Positions 26,167 to 34,540 of a DNA stretch of 44,948 nucleotides are shown here, piece after piece. The position numbers were made by a program, and so were the translations under genes. This DNA is from JBCDCU01 sp039180865. Its GTDB lineage: Bacteria; Pseudomonadota; Alphaproteobacteria; Rhizobiales; JACESI01. The notes under the pieces were generated by a model. The model had not been told where the DNA came from and did no database searches. It saw nothing but the letters and a program-made list of their open reading frames with translations. The stretch covers positions 1 through 44,948 of the forward strand of contig JBCDCZ010000006.1 in assembly GCA_039180865.1 (NCBI GenBank), read 5' to 3'. How positions within the stretch are numbered: position 1 is the stretch's first letter; the number at the start of each line of letters is the position of its first letter.

Positions 26167-27729
26167 ATGGCAACCGAAATCCGTGTCCCAACGCTCGGAG
26201 AATCCGTAAGCGAAGCAACCGTTGGCCAGTGGTACAAGAAGCCTGGGGACGCGGTTCAGGCTGATGAGCCGTTGGTTGAGCTTGAAACCGACAAGGTCAC
26301 GGTCGAAGTTCCGGCACCGGCGGCGGGCGTTCTCGGAGACATCTCCGTTGAGGCCGGTGAGACGGTCGAGGTTGGAGCGCTGCTTGGCTTGGTAAGTGAA
26401 GGCGATTCTCCGGCAGCAAACGGTGGCGCGCCGGCGGCGGCCCCTGCGGTGACTGCGAGCGAACCTGCTGAAACGACAACGAACGGAGCAGCAGCTGAAA
26501 CCGGCGGGGCGCTGGTCGATGTGGTCGCGCCAACAGCAGGCGAATCGGTAACCGAAGCTGATGTCGGAACGCTGATGGTGAAAGTCGGTGATGCGGTCAG
26601 CGTCGATCAGCCGCTTTTCGAACTCGAGACTGATAAGGCAGCCCTTGAGGTCACAGCTCCCGTGGCGGGCGTTGTTGCGGAAATCCTCCATGATGAAGGC
26701 GCAACCATCACACCGGGCGACGTCATCGTCAGGATCCAGGAAGGCGCTGCAGGAGCAGCAGTCGCCGCACCGAAAGCCGAAGCACCGGCTCCTGCGCCAC
26801 AAGCTCCGGCACCCGCGCCAGCGGCGCAAACAACAGAGATGCCGCCAGCCCCATCGGCACAAAAAATGATGGCGGAGAACAATCTGAGCGCTGATCAGGT
26901 GGCGGGAACCGGAAAACGCGGTCAGGTCCTCAAAGGCGATGTGATCGCGGCGATGGAAACGATCTCTGCGGCTCCTGCCGCGGCAGCGCCACAGACAATT
27001 GCCCGCGCACCATCCGTGCCGGACGATGAGGCACGTGAGGAACGGGTGAAAATGACCCGCCTCCGCCAGACCATCGCGCGCCGCCTCAAGGATGCTCAGA
27101 ACACGGCAGCCATGCTCACCACTTACAACGAGGTGGACATGAAGCCGGTCATGGATCTGCGCAAAAGCTACAAGGACCTCTTCGAGAAGAAGCACGGCGT
27201 GAAGCTTGGCTTCATGGGCTTCTTTACGAAAGCCATCACGCACGCACTGAAAGAAATTCCTGCGGTCAATGCGGAGATTGATGGTACCGATATTATCTAC
27301 AAGAACTTCTGCCATATCGGGGTTGCCGTTGGCACGCCGAAAGGTCTTGTGGTTCCGGTCGTACGCGATGCCGATGAGATGTCGATCGCGGAAATCGAGA
27401 AAGAAATCGGCAGGCTGGGTGCGGCGGGTCGCGACGGAACGCTTTCCATGGCCGACATGCAGGGCGGTACATTCACGATTTCCAACGGCGGTGTCTACGG
27501 CTCCCTCATGTCGTCACCGATCCTGAACGCGCCGCAATCTGGCATTCTTGGCATGCACAAAATTCAGGAACGCCCGGTTGTCGTGAATGGTGAAATCACC
27601 ATTCGGCCGATGATGTATCTGGCGCTTTCCTATGACCACCGCATTGTTGACGGCAAGGAAGCGGTAACGTTCCTCGTCCGCGTCAAGGAAAGTCTGGAAG
27701 ATCCGCAACGCCTCGTTCTCGACCTTTAG
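26167..27729 (+). CDS. sucB: 2-oxoglutarate dehydrogenase E2 component with two lipoyl domains
   Basis: SucB is the dihydrolipoamide succinyltransferase core of the complex. At 520 residues it is about 100 longer than E. coli SucB because there are two lipoyl domains. The first covers residues 1-77 with lipoylated K43 in ETDKVTVE; the second covers about 116-192 with K157 in ETDKAALE. Ala/Pro-rich linkers (81-115 and 195-230) separate them. The E1/E3-binding domain (about 232-268) shows AENNLSADQVAGTGKRGQVL. The catalytic domain ends with SYDHRIVDGKEA, giving H491 and D495. The two lipoyl domains differ in sequence, so this is not a recent exact duplication. Ribosome site GAGGAAAGAGAACGAAG. 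Confidence 0.96.
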   Translation: MATEIRVPTLGESVSEATVGQWYKKPGDAVQADEPLVELETDKVTVEVPAPAAGVLGDISVEAGETVEVGALLGLVSEGDSPAANGGAPAAAPAVTASEPAETTTNGAAAETGGALVDVVAPTAGESVTEADVGTLMVKVGDAVSVDQPLFELETDKAALEVTAPVAGVVAEILHDEGATITPGDVIVRIQEGAAGAAVAAPKAEAPAPAPQAPAPAPAAQTTEMPPAPSAQKMMAENNLSADQVAGTGKRGQVLKGDVIAAMETISAAPAAAAPQTIARAPSVPDDEAREERVKMTRLRQTIARRLKDAQNTAAMLTTYNEVDMKPVMDLRKSYKDLFEKKHGVKLGFMGFFTKAITHALKEIPAVNAEIDGTDIIYKNFCHIGVAVGTPKGLVVPVVRDADEMSIAEIEKEIGRLGAAGRDGTLSMADMQGGTFTISNGGVYGSLMSSPILNAPQSGILGMHKIQERPVVVNGEITIRPMMYLALSYDHRIVDGKEAVTFLVRVKESLEDPQRLVLDL

Positions 27730-27764
27730 GAACCGGAGCAGCGCGCAAGGATCGGGGACAAGCG

Positions 27765-28154
27765 ATGCGGCATCTTCTTATCGCGGGATTGATCTTCACC
27801 GGCGCGATAGGCTTGTTGCAGGCATTCAGCCCTTCTCACTTCGCGCTTGTTCAGATCAGCCAGGCGGATGAGCGCATTAAGGCGATCGCCGGGAATTACC
27901 GTGTCCTCGGCCGCAATGCTAATGGATCACGTTATAGCGATCAGTTTCTCTTCAGTGCTGTCGGAGAGAAATCCTATTTTCTTTGGCAGATGAACGACGA
28001 TGTTTTTCAAGGCCAGGGCAAGTTTGAGAACGGCTTCCCGGTGATTTACCGGGGTCAGCCGGAACCCGTCGTCCATACGCTTGCACCCGGTGGCGAATTC
28101 GTCGGCATCAGGAACGGCGAACGAGCCAATGAAACGCTCACACCCATCAGATAG
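27765..28154 (+). CDS. Small secreted protein encoded between sucB and lpd
   Basis: A 129-residue hypothetical protein with an N-terminal signal or anchor (residues 4-22, LLIAGLIFTGAIGLLQAFS). The rest is beta-rich. It shows a pattern I associate with uncharacterised exported alphaproteobacterial proteins: NYRVLGRNANGSRYSDQFLF, then YFLWQMNDDVFQGQGKF, PVIYRG, and a last strand GGEFVGIRNGERANETLTP. There are no cysteines. It starts 35 bp after sucB and ends 36 bp before lpd on the same strand, so it is probably in the same transcript. Function unknown. Confidence 0.75.
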   Translation: MRHLLIAGLIFTGAIGLLQAFSPSHFALVQISQADERIKAIAGNYRVLGRNANGSRYSDQFLFSAVGEKSYFLWQMNDDVFQGQGKFENGFPVIYRGQPEPVVHTLAPGGEFVGIRNGERANETLTPIR

Positions 28155-28190
28155 AGCCCGCCGGGCACATTCAGAAGTAAGGAACTCAAG

Positions 28191-29594
28191 ATGTCATATG
28201 ATCTTGTCGTAATCGGTAGCGGACCGGGCGGTTATGTTTGCGCCATCAAGGCGGCCCAACTCGGCATGAAAGTCGCGGTGGTTGAAAAGCGTGAAACGTT
28301 CGGCGGCACGTGCCTCAATATCGGCTGTATTCCCTCCAAAGCACTCCTCCACGCCTCCGAGCTTTTCGCGGAAGCGGGCCATTCCTTCGACGCGATGGGA
28401 ATTGGAGTCGGAAAACCGAAGCTCGATCTTCCAACGATGATGGGCTTTAAAGATGGCGTGGTGGAAGCCAATGTCTCCGGCGTTGCTTATCTTTTCGGAA
28501 AAAATAAGATCGACAGTTTCATCGGCCATGGAAAGATCTTAGGCCCCGGTAAGGTGGAAGTAACACCGGATGAAGGGGCCGCAGAGACGGTCGAAGCAAA
28601 GAACATTGTAATTGCCACCGGTTCCGACGTTGCAGGAATCCCGGGTCTCGATATCGACATTGATGAAAAGGTCATTGTTTCATCGACTGGTGCGCTTGAA
28701 CTTGAGAAAGTGCCCGAGCACATGGTCGTGGTCGGTGGCGGCGTCATCGGCCTTGAACTCGGCTCCGTCTGGAAACGGCTCGGGGCCAAGGTCACGGTTA
28801 TCGAATATCTCGACAAGATCCTTGGACCGATGGACGGCGAAGTCTCGAAAAAGTTCCAATCCATGCTTAAGAAGCAAGGTATGGAGTTCAAGCTCTCATC
28901 CAAAGTTACAGGCGTTGAAAAGGCCAAGAACGGCGCGACCGTTACGTTCGAACCGGTTGCAGGAGGCGATGCGGAGACACTCGATGCGGATATCGTTTTG
29001 ATCTCCACAGGCCGCATCCCTTACACAGCGGGCCTCGGCCTTGAAGAGGCCGGCATCGAAACCGAGCGCGGACGCGTCAACATCGATGCGCATTTCAAGA
29101 CGAATGTCGACGGAATTTATGCAATCGGCGATGTGGTTGCAGGCCCAATGCTCGCCCATAAAGCGGAAGACGAGGGCATGGCTGTTGCCGAAATTCTTGC
29201 CGGTCAGGCCGGTCACGTAAATTACGACGTGATCCCAAGCGTCGTCTATACAATGCCGGAAGTGGCATCCGTCGGGAAAACCGAAGAAGAATTGAAAGAA
29301 GCCGGGATTGCCTATTCATCCGGCAAGTTTCCGTTCACCGCCAATGGCCGCGCGCGCGCCATGCAGGCAACGGATGGCTTCGTGAAAGTCTTGGCTGACA
29401 AGAAGACCGACCGCGTCCTTGGTGTTCATATTGTTGGTTTTGGTGCGGGCGATATGATTCATGAGGCGGCCGTCCTTATGGAGTTTGGCGGCTCATCTGA
29501 AGATCTGGGACGCACCTGTCACGCTCACCCGACCTTGTCCGAGGCCGTGCGCGAGGCAGCGCTCGCGACCTTTGCGAAGCCGATCCACATTTAA
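28191..29594 (+). CDS. lpd: Dihydrolipoamide dehydrogenase (E3)
   Basis: Lpd reoxidises the dihydrolipoyl groups of the E2 enzyme and passes electrons to NAD through FAD. The 467-residue product has the FAD fold LVVIGSGPGGYVCAIKAA, the redox disulphide C41/C46 in GGTCLNIGCIPSK, the NAD fold MVVVGGGVIGLELGSVWKRLG, and the second FAD block GIYAIGDVVAGPMLAHKAEDEG. The catalytic H446/E451 pair lies in AHPTLSEAVREA. Its place at the end of the mdh-suc series points to service in the 2-oxoglutarate complex. An unknown exported-protein gene starts 13 bp after its stop. Confidence 0.97.
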   Translation: MSYDLVVIGSGPGGYVCAIKAAQLGMKVAVVEKRETFGGTCLNIGCIPSKALLHASELFAEAGHSFDAMGIGVGKPKLDLPTMMGFKDGVVEANVSGVAYLFGKNKIDSFIGHGKILGPGKVEVTPDEGAAETVEAKNIVIATGSDVAGIPGLDIDIDEKVIVSSTGALELEKVPEHMVVVGGGVIGLELGSVWKRLGAKVTVIEYLDKILGPMDGEVSKKFQSMLKKQGMEFKLSSKVTGVEKAKNGATVTFEPVAGGDAETLDADIVLISTGRIPYTAGLGLEEAGIETERGRVNIDAHFKTNVDGIYAIGDVVAGPMLAHKAEDEGMAVAEILAGQAGHVNYDVIPSVVYTMPEVASVGKTEEELKEAGIAYSSGKFPFTANGRARAMQATDGFVKVLADKKTDRVLGVHIVGFGAGDMIHEAAVLMEFGGSSEDLGRTCHAHPTLSEAVREAALATFAKPIHI

Positions 29595-29607
29595 GGGAAA
29601 CCGCTCC

Positions 29608-30333
29608 ATGGCCCAGTTTCGGCTCTTAATCGCATCCATCCTTGCAACAGGCTTCTTTGCATCAGAAAGCCTTGCTTTGGAGAGCGTAAGGCTGAAACCG
29701 GGAGCCACTTATGTGGTTGCCGAAACCATTGGCAGTAAACGCACAACAATCCCGCGCTTTTGTTCTGTGCCGGACGGCGTTTCCTATCATCCTGGACCGA
29801 AGGGCGAATCCGGCACCGCCTGTTTTTCGAAGATCACGCGCAAGGTCGAACGGGCTGCTGCTTTTCTTTCGTTTCCCAAGACCGCAATCTATCCTGATTT
29901 CGCCGTAAGGGTCTCGAAGGGCCGAAAACGGGTTAAGAAAGGGACCGTGCGGCTTGAACGCAAAGATCCGGACAGAGGTGTCTTTTATGTGCTCGAAGTC
30001 CCCCCTGGCCGCTACTTCCCGGCTGTCGGCGCGACATCTCTTTCCAGCACCAACACACTCTCGGTTGAAGGCCGCGTACCATTCATCGACGTGAAGGCGG
30101 GTCAGGTGACTTATATTGGAACCTATGACCCCTTCTTTGTAACGGACACCAATCCGGTTCGCTTTAACGCAAAAGGGCTTGCGGGCGTCCTGGAAAGAAA
30201 TGGTCTCGACGGCTTTCAGGGGCGTCTTGTAACAGCACGCCCAAAGGCCGGTCATATTGACTGCATCGACCGGGTGCCTGTTGTGAAACCGTTGAAAGAA
30301 TGCCGCTTTAAACAAATCGGCGGGCGATATTAA
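29608..30333 (+). CDS. Secreted hypothetical protein, DUF2846-like pattern
   Basis: A 241-residue exported protein. ATG 29608 follows TTTAAGGGAAACCGC; the frame runs upstream into lpd, but those starts would overlap lpd coding sequence heavily. The signal peptide covers about residues 1-24 (ending LALE). Three to four cysteines occur in the mature part (FCSV, TACF, IDCI, KECR), two possible disulphides. The central stretch VPPGRYFPAVGATSL and VPFIDVKAGQVTYIGTY resembles the DUF2846-like pattern, in which a PGxY strand is followed by an aGxvtYiG strand. This is a weak likeness. It is probably in the lpd transcript. Confidence 0.7.
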   Translation: MAQFRLLIASILATGFFASESLALESVRLKPGATYVVAETIGSKRTTIPRFCSVPDGVSYHPGPKGESGTACFSKITRKVERAAAFLSFPKTAIYPDFAVRVSKGRKRVKKGTVRLERKDPDRGVFYVLEVPPGRYFPAVGATSLSSTNTLSVEGRVPFIDVKAGQVTYIGTYDPFFVTDTNPVRFNAKGLAGVLERNGLDGFQGRLVTARPKAGHIDCIDRVPVVKPLKECRFKQIGGRY

Positions 30334-30358
30334 GTCCGCTTGAGGAGAGGGGTTAGAC

Positions 30359-30991
30359 ATGCCACCGCTTGAGCTCATGCTTGCCTTTTTCGCAGCCGCT
30401 GCGGTCTTTGCCTATATGCCTGGACCCGCAATGCTTTATGCCACCGCGCAAACAATCGCGCGGGGACGCCGGGCGGGCCTCATGGCAAGCCTCGGCATTC
30501 ATTTAGGCGGCTATGTTCACGTTATTGCCGCCGCATTCGGCCTTGCGGCCCTCTTTGAGGCCGTGCCGATCCTTTATTTTATTTTGAAAATTGCCGGTGC
30601 GGCTTATCTTATCGTGCTTGGTCTTGCGATGATCCTGACGCGAACAAGAATGCCGGGAAGTGTTCCGACACTCCCTCAGAAATCCGCCAGACGGGCCTTT
30701 TACGAGAGCATCACGGTTGAAGTTCTCAATCCGAAGACAGCGGTTTTTTATCTCGCGTTCCTACCCCAATTTACGAGCGAAGCTGCCACTTTGCCTTTGT
30801 GGGCGCAGCTCATAATCCTCGGAACAATCGTCAACGTCATGTTTTCAAGCGCCGACCTCGTTTGCGTTGCCCTCGCCGACCGCATAAAGGCTGCGATCCG
30901 GTCTTCCCATCGAACCGCAGGTTTGGCGAAGCGTGTCGCAGGCGGGCTCTTGATCGGACTTGGCGTTAATCTCGCGCTTCAGCGCCAATAG
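30359..30991 (+). CDS. LysE/RhtB-family exporter
   Basis: A 210-residue inner-membrane protein with five to six hydrophobic helices. It carries the LysE-superfamily N-terminal block YMPGPAMLYATAQTIARGRRAG, which in most members reads as a variant of PGP-x-GRRAG. LGIHLGGYVHVIAAAFGLAAL and IAGAAYLIVLGLAMI follow, then the mid-protein signature FYESITVEVLNPKTAVFYLAFLPQF, broken only slightly from the family. Such proteins export amino acids such as homoserine, threonine or lysine; the substrate cannot be read here. GAGGAGAGGGG precedes the ATG. It lies 25 bp after the previous gene. Confidence 0.9.
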   Translation: MPPLELMLAFFAAAAVFAYMPGPAMLYATAQTIARGRRAGLMASLGIHLGGYVHVIAAAFGLAALFEAVPILYFILKIAGAAYLIVLGLAMILTRTRMPGSVPTLPQKSARRAFYESITVEVLNPKTAVFYLAFLPQFTSEAATLPLWAQLIILGTIVNVMFSSADLVCVALADRIKAAIRSSHRTAGLAKRVAGGLLIGLGVNLALQRQ

Positions 30992-31026
30992 GATTTACGC
31001 ATAACAAGGCTGATCGTCGCGCAGCG

Positions 31027-31893
31027 TCATCCGGAACGCTGAAGGTGGAGAAGCAGCTCGTCGCGCGCTTTGTCGAGACCTTTATAGCGAAGCTGTTCCG
31101 GCTCCATTGCAGCGAGATTACGGGAAAGATGCGCTGTGGCCTCCGCCCCACCCGGACGGCTTCTGACAATACTGAGACGTGCCACGTCGATCCGAACCGT
31201 AAAGAGAATATCGCCCGAACGAGGAAGCTTTGTGAGAGTCTGAACTTCAGAGCGCACGAATGGGTCTGTTAAAAAGACGGGATCATCAAAACGATCCGCA
31301 TGTTTCGCACGTTTCTTTTCGTGGACCAGATTGTCGTCTGCATAAAGGCCCCAATTCTCACGGCGTAGCGGTTCAGACGGTTTGAGATTGTCGAAGATGC
31401 GCTCGATCAAAAGAGCGTTTCGAGTGCCTTCGGAGAACCCGGGGACCGGCGCGTGAATCTCATGCATCGGGCGCTTGAACTTCTCGGAAAGCCGCCAGGA
31501 TGACGGAAAGAAAAGTGCGCCCGCGGCGAGGATCCAGCCACTTTCGGTTTTGCGCATCAGAAGAAGATCGTCCTGAATGAGCCTTGCTGCCTGAAGAAGC
31601 GGTGGCACCCCATCATCAAGCGGTACATGACGTACGTTTTGGATGAGAACGCCGCCCTTTTGGTGCTCATAGAGCGCGCCGTATTGGCTTTCGATATAGG
31701 TAAGGACGCGGCCCAGAATCTCTTCTTGAGCCTCGTCCGTCTCCGGTAGCGCCATAAAAACCTCATCCGGCGCGTCCTCGAAACGACGGTCTTTTTCTTC
31801 AAGATAATGCAGGAGCCGCTCATCGATGGTGAGCCATTTTTCAGGAGCAAGCGGTGCGAGACCGATTTTGAAAAGCGGTGGGTAGGTGAGCAT
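31027..31893 (-). CDS. DUF3445 / heme-dependent oxidative N-demethylase family protein
   Basis: A 288-residue protein matching the DUF3445 pattern. It begins with YPPLFKIGLAPLAPEKWL, continues with HYLEEKDRRFEDAPDEVF, then LQAARLIQDDLLLM and the block GALFFPSSWRLSEKFKRPM that follows it. It has IHAPVPGF and ends with RSEVQTLTKLPRSGDILFTVRI. Characterised relatives are heme-dependent oxidative N-demethylases that act on amine substrates; the heme-contact residues cannot be confirmed here. I use ATG 31893, with AGGA just upstream; ATG 31929 is possible but has no ribosome site. It is divergent from imuA, with about 130 bp between the two starts. Confidence 0.82.
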   Translation of the reverse strand: MLTYPPLFKIGLAPLAPEKWLTIDERLLHYLEEKDRRFEDAPDEVFMALPETDEAQEEILGRVLTYIESQYGALYEHQKGGVLIQNVRHVPLDDGVPPLLQAARLIQDDLLLMRKTESGWILAAGALFFPSSWRLSEKFKRPMHEIHAPVPGFSEGTRNALLIERIFDNLKPSEPLRRENWGLYADDNLVHEKKRAKHADRFDDPVFLTDPFVRSEVQTLTKLPRSGDILFTVRIDVARLSIVRSRPGGAEATAHLSRNLAAMEPEQLRYKGLDKARDELLLHLQRSG

Positions 31894-31966
31894 GGATCCT
31901 AATGTTCGATGAAACCGGGTCTCATTCAATCGTGAAAGTGCCGCGCCCCTGATAATGCGCCGCTTC

Positions 31967-31999
31967 TTGACTCTTTATGAAGCTTTTGGAATCTATAAG
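31967..31999 (+). promoter_or_regulatory. Possible imuA promoter
   Basis: TTGACT (31967-31972) resembles a -35 element and TATAAG (31994-31999) a -10 element, but the 21 bp spacing is longer than usual. The LexA box starts at the last base of the -10-like sequence, which is where a repressor would block transcription. Confidence 0.3.
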
Positions 32000-32013
32000 A
32001 ACAAAACAGGAAC
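31999..32013 (+). promoter_or_regulatory. LexA (SOS) box upstream of imuA
   Basis: GAAC-AAAACAG-GAAC is an exact match to the GAAC-N7-GAAC direct repeat bound by LexA in alphaproteobacteria. It lies 10 bp before the GTG start at 32024 and directly after the candidate -10 element, so it predicts damage-inducible expression of imuA-imuB-dnaE2. Confidence 0.8.
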
Positions 32014-32023
32014 AAAAATCATC

Positions 32024-32923
32024 GTGCCGGATAATCGTAAAGCATCACTCAAGACCCTCAAAGACCGGATCGCCCGTGTCGAAGGCCGCCCTTTGGCCAA
32101 TGCTCCGGCCCTTGAAGATCCCCGCGGCAAACGCTCAAACGATGATTCTGCAATCTTCCGGTTTGGTGTCAAAGAGCTTGATGCCGCCTTTCCGCACAAC
32201 GGCATGCCGCTTTTCGGCCTTCATGAAATCAGGAGCGAAAGCCGCAATGCCGGTTTGGCGACAGGGTTCTTATGCGGTCTTTTCCACCATCTGATGGAAA
32301 GAAAATCTGGCGTTATCCTCTGGTTTCTCGAGCACGCCGCTTCTCGTGAAGACGGTGCCCCTTATGGTCCGGGACTTGTAGCCTTCGGATTGTCCCCTGA
32401 GCGGTTCATTTTCGCGACACTTTCAAAACGCACAAGCCTTCTCTGGGCAGCGGAAGAAGCGCTTTGCGTAAAAGACTGCACGGCCATCGTGATCGATCAG
32501 CGCTTTTGCGAAGACGGCACAACAAAATCAGGCCTCACACTGTCGGAGAGCAGGCGCCTGCAATTGCGCGCCGAAAAAGCCTCTATACCCGTTTTCCTCT
32601 GCGCGACCGGGCCGCCAGGTCCGCCGCTCGCCAACGCCACCCTCACCCGTTTTGAAGTTGGCCCCGCACCATCCGTGATAGCCGACAGATCCGATAGCGG
32701 CTTCGATGAAGGACTGGGAGCACCTTCTTTCGACATTCACCTGACGAAAAACCGGTTCGGGAAAACGGCAAGGACACGTCTTTCCTGGAACCTTGACCAC
32801 AAACACTTTGAGATCGTCCATGAAAAAGCACGAAAGCCCGCACTCGGCGAAGGAAAAGACCGGCCGTCTCATACTCGCTCTCTGGTTTCCGAGTCTTTCG
32901 AGCGACCGGATCATGCGGCTTGA
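32024..32923 (+). CDS. imuA: Mutasome protein ImuA (RecA/SulA-like)
   Basis: ImuA works with ImuB and DnaE2 in error-prone lesion bypass after DNA damage. I start it at GTG 32024 (299 residues). The frame is open back to ATG 31955, but that stretch contains the LexA box and codes for residues unlike the family, whose members begin with a short helix such as LKTLKDRIARVEG. The core fits the RecA-like fold: FRFGVKELDAAFPHNGMPLF, LHEIRSE, then ATGFLCGLFHHLMER and VILWFLEHAAS. The Walker A motif is degenerate. The 3' end overlaps imuB by 104 bases, and the C-terminal residues (after KHFEIVHEKARKP) are basic and non-conserved. Confidence 0.88.
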   Translation: MPDNRKASLKTLKDRIARVEGRPLANAPALEDPRGKRSNDDSAIFRFGVKELDAAFPHNGMPLFGLHEIRSESRNAGLATGFLCGLFHHLMERKSGVILWFLEHAASREDGAPYGPGLVAFGLSPERFIFATLSKRTSLLWAAEEALCVKDCTAIVIDQRFCEDGTTKSGLTLSESRRLQLRAEKASIPVFLCATGPPGPPLANATLTRFEVGPAPSVIADRSDSGFDEGLGAPSFDIHLTKNRFGKTARTRLSWNLDHKHFEIVHEKARKPALGEGKDRPSHTRSLVSESFERPDHAA

Positions 32924-34529
32924 AAAGGGTCGCTTCTGGCGCAAGAAAGCCATGCCGGAAGCGCCGCTCGTGATCACCACTCCCGTAAAGAATGCCGAGC
33001 GGATTATCGCGGTTAATGAAAGCGCTGCCAATCTTGGCATTGCAGAGGGTACGACACTTGCCGACGCACGCGCCCGCCATCCGGGGGTCAGAGCCGAGAA
33101 AGAAGACGCATGGGCCGATATGGCTTTGCTTGAAACGATTGCCGATTGGGCCGATCGCTATACGCCGCTGGTCGCCCTTGATCGTGCCGGTAGCACAATA
33201 CGCTTTGACGGCCCGAAACCGGTTCTGTTTCGCCACGGACTTTTCCTGGACCTGACAGGCTGCGCCCATCTCTTCGCTAAGGTTTGCCAGGACGGCGAAC
33301 GGCCCTGCGATGCACTTCTTGCCGACTTAAAGACCCGGCTTTTCGACCATGGCTTTGAAGTCAGGACCGGACTTTCAGGTTCTCCAGGAGCGGCCTGGGC
33401 CTTAAGCCGCTTTTATGAAGGCCCTCCCCTTCTCACCAAAGAAGACGAACAGTGCGTGTTGAACACTTTACCCGTCGCGGCCTTGCGCCTTGATCCCGAC
33501 ACGGTAACGATGCTGGAGCGCGTCGGATTGAAAACGCTCGGCGATCTTTTTCAAATGCCGCGCGCACCCCTGGCGCATCGCTTTGGCATGGCGCTTCTGG
33601 AACGGCTTGATGCCGTTTCAAACGGGGCAGAAGAAAGCCTTTCGCCACGGCTTCCCACCCCCGATCTCATGGCCGAACGCCATTTCGCAGAACCGATTGC
33701 CCGCCATGAAGATGTCGAGCGCACCCTCTCATCACTTGCGGAAACCTTGAGTGTTACGCTCGCGGAAAAAGACGAAGGCGCGCGCCTTCTCGAGGCAAGC
33801 CTGTTTCAAAGCGACGGTGCGGTGACGCGTGCCCATATTGCTGCCGCACGCCCTTTGCGCAACCCATCCGATATTGCCCGGCTTTTCAAAGAACGCCTTC
33901 ACGAAACCCTCGCCCGTTTCGAGGCACGCATGAACGAAGACGCTGCGGGCTTTGATCTCATCCGCCTCGCCGTTGTTGAAAAGGAGCCTTTGCACGCCGT
34001 CCAGACCGCTTTTGCAGAAGACCCTGCGGGCCAATACGCAATGACGGAACTCGACGCCGGTCTTGCCCATCTGATCGACAAGCTTAATGCCCGCTTCGGT
34101 GGCCAGTGCGCCTTCCGGCTCGATCCGGGCGATTGCCATCAACCGGAAACCGCTGAAGAAAGGCGCCCGCCGGGCACACCGCGCAAACAACAAGCAACCG
34201 AATGGGATGAAGAGGGTGGGACCACGCACACCCTGTTTCGTCCAATCCGGCTTTTTGAAAGACCGGAGGCAATCGAAGCGCTCGCAGGTCTTCCGGACGG
34301 ACCACCTTTACGCTTTCGCTGGCGCAAGCTCTCTTACCGGGTCGTCAAGGCGGACGGGCCGGAACGCATCAGCGACCTCTGGTGGCAGACCCCAGGAAAA
34401 AACGGCCTCACCCGCGATTATTACCGTGTTGAAGACGAGGATGGCCGCCGCTTCTGGCTTTACCGCAACGGGCTCTACGATAATGAGAGCGATGTACCGG
34501 GCTGGTATATGCATGGACTTTTCGCATGA
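32820..34529 (+). CDS. imuB: Y-family polymerase-like protein ImuB
   Basis: ImuB is a non-catalytic Y-family relative that links DnaE2 to the sliding clamp. ATG 32820 gives 569 residues and an N-terminal strand LILALWFPSLSSDRI, where active Y polymerases have the catalytic DxD-type residues. LFLDLTGCAHLF replaces the SIDE-type active-site motif, so the protein is expected to lack polymerase activity, as known for the family. Helix-hairpin-helix residues (LERVGLKTLGDLFQMPRAPL) follow. The C-terminus ends GWYMHGLFA, typical of ImuB. It overlaps imuA upstream and dnaE2 downstream is 11 bp away, so the cassette is translated tightly. Confidence 0.9.
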   Translation: MKKHESPHSAKEKTGRLILALWFPSLSSDRIMRLEKGRFWRKKAMPEAPLVITTPVKNAERIIAVNESAANLGIAEGTTLADARARHPGVRAEKEDAWADMALLETIADWADRYTPLVALDRAGSTIRFDGPKPVLFRHGLFLDLTGCAHLFAKVCQDGERPCDALLADLKTRLFDHGFEVRTGLSGSPGAAWALSRFYEGPPLLTKEDEQCVLNTLPVAALRLDPDTVTMLERVGLKTLGDLFQMPRAPLAHRFGMALLERLDAVSNGAEESLSPRLPTPDLMAERHFAEPIARHEDVERTLSSLAETLSVTLAEKDEGARLLEASLFQSDGAVTRAHIAAARPLRNPSDIARLFKERLHETLARFEARMNEDAAGFDLIRLAVVEKEPLHAVQTAFAEDPAGQYAMTELDAGLAHLIDKLNARFGGQCAFRLDPGDCHQPETAEERRPPGTPRKQQATEWDEEGGTTHTLFRPIRLFERPEAIEALAGLPDGPPLRFRWRKLSYRVVKADGPERISDLWWQTPGKNGLTRDYYRVEDEDGRRFWLYRNGLYDNESDVPGWYMHGLFA

Positions 34530-34540
34530 GGAGGCAGGTC

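Noticed and set aside
26101..27315. Long open frame of 404 codons on the minus strand opposite sucB
   Set aside because: It lies fully antisense to a clear sucB, its protein is Cys/Arg/His-rich with no family feature, and such frames are expected opposite Ala/Pro-rich GC-rich coding sequence.
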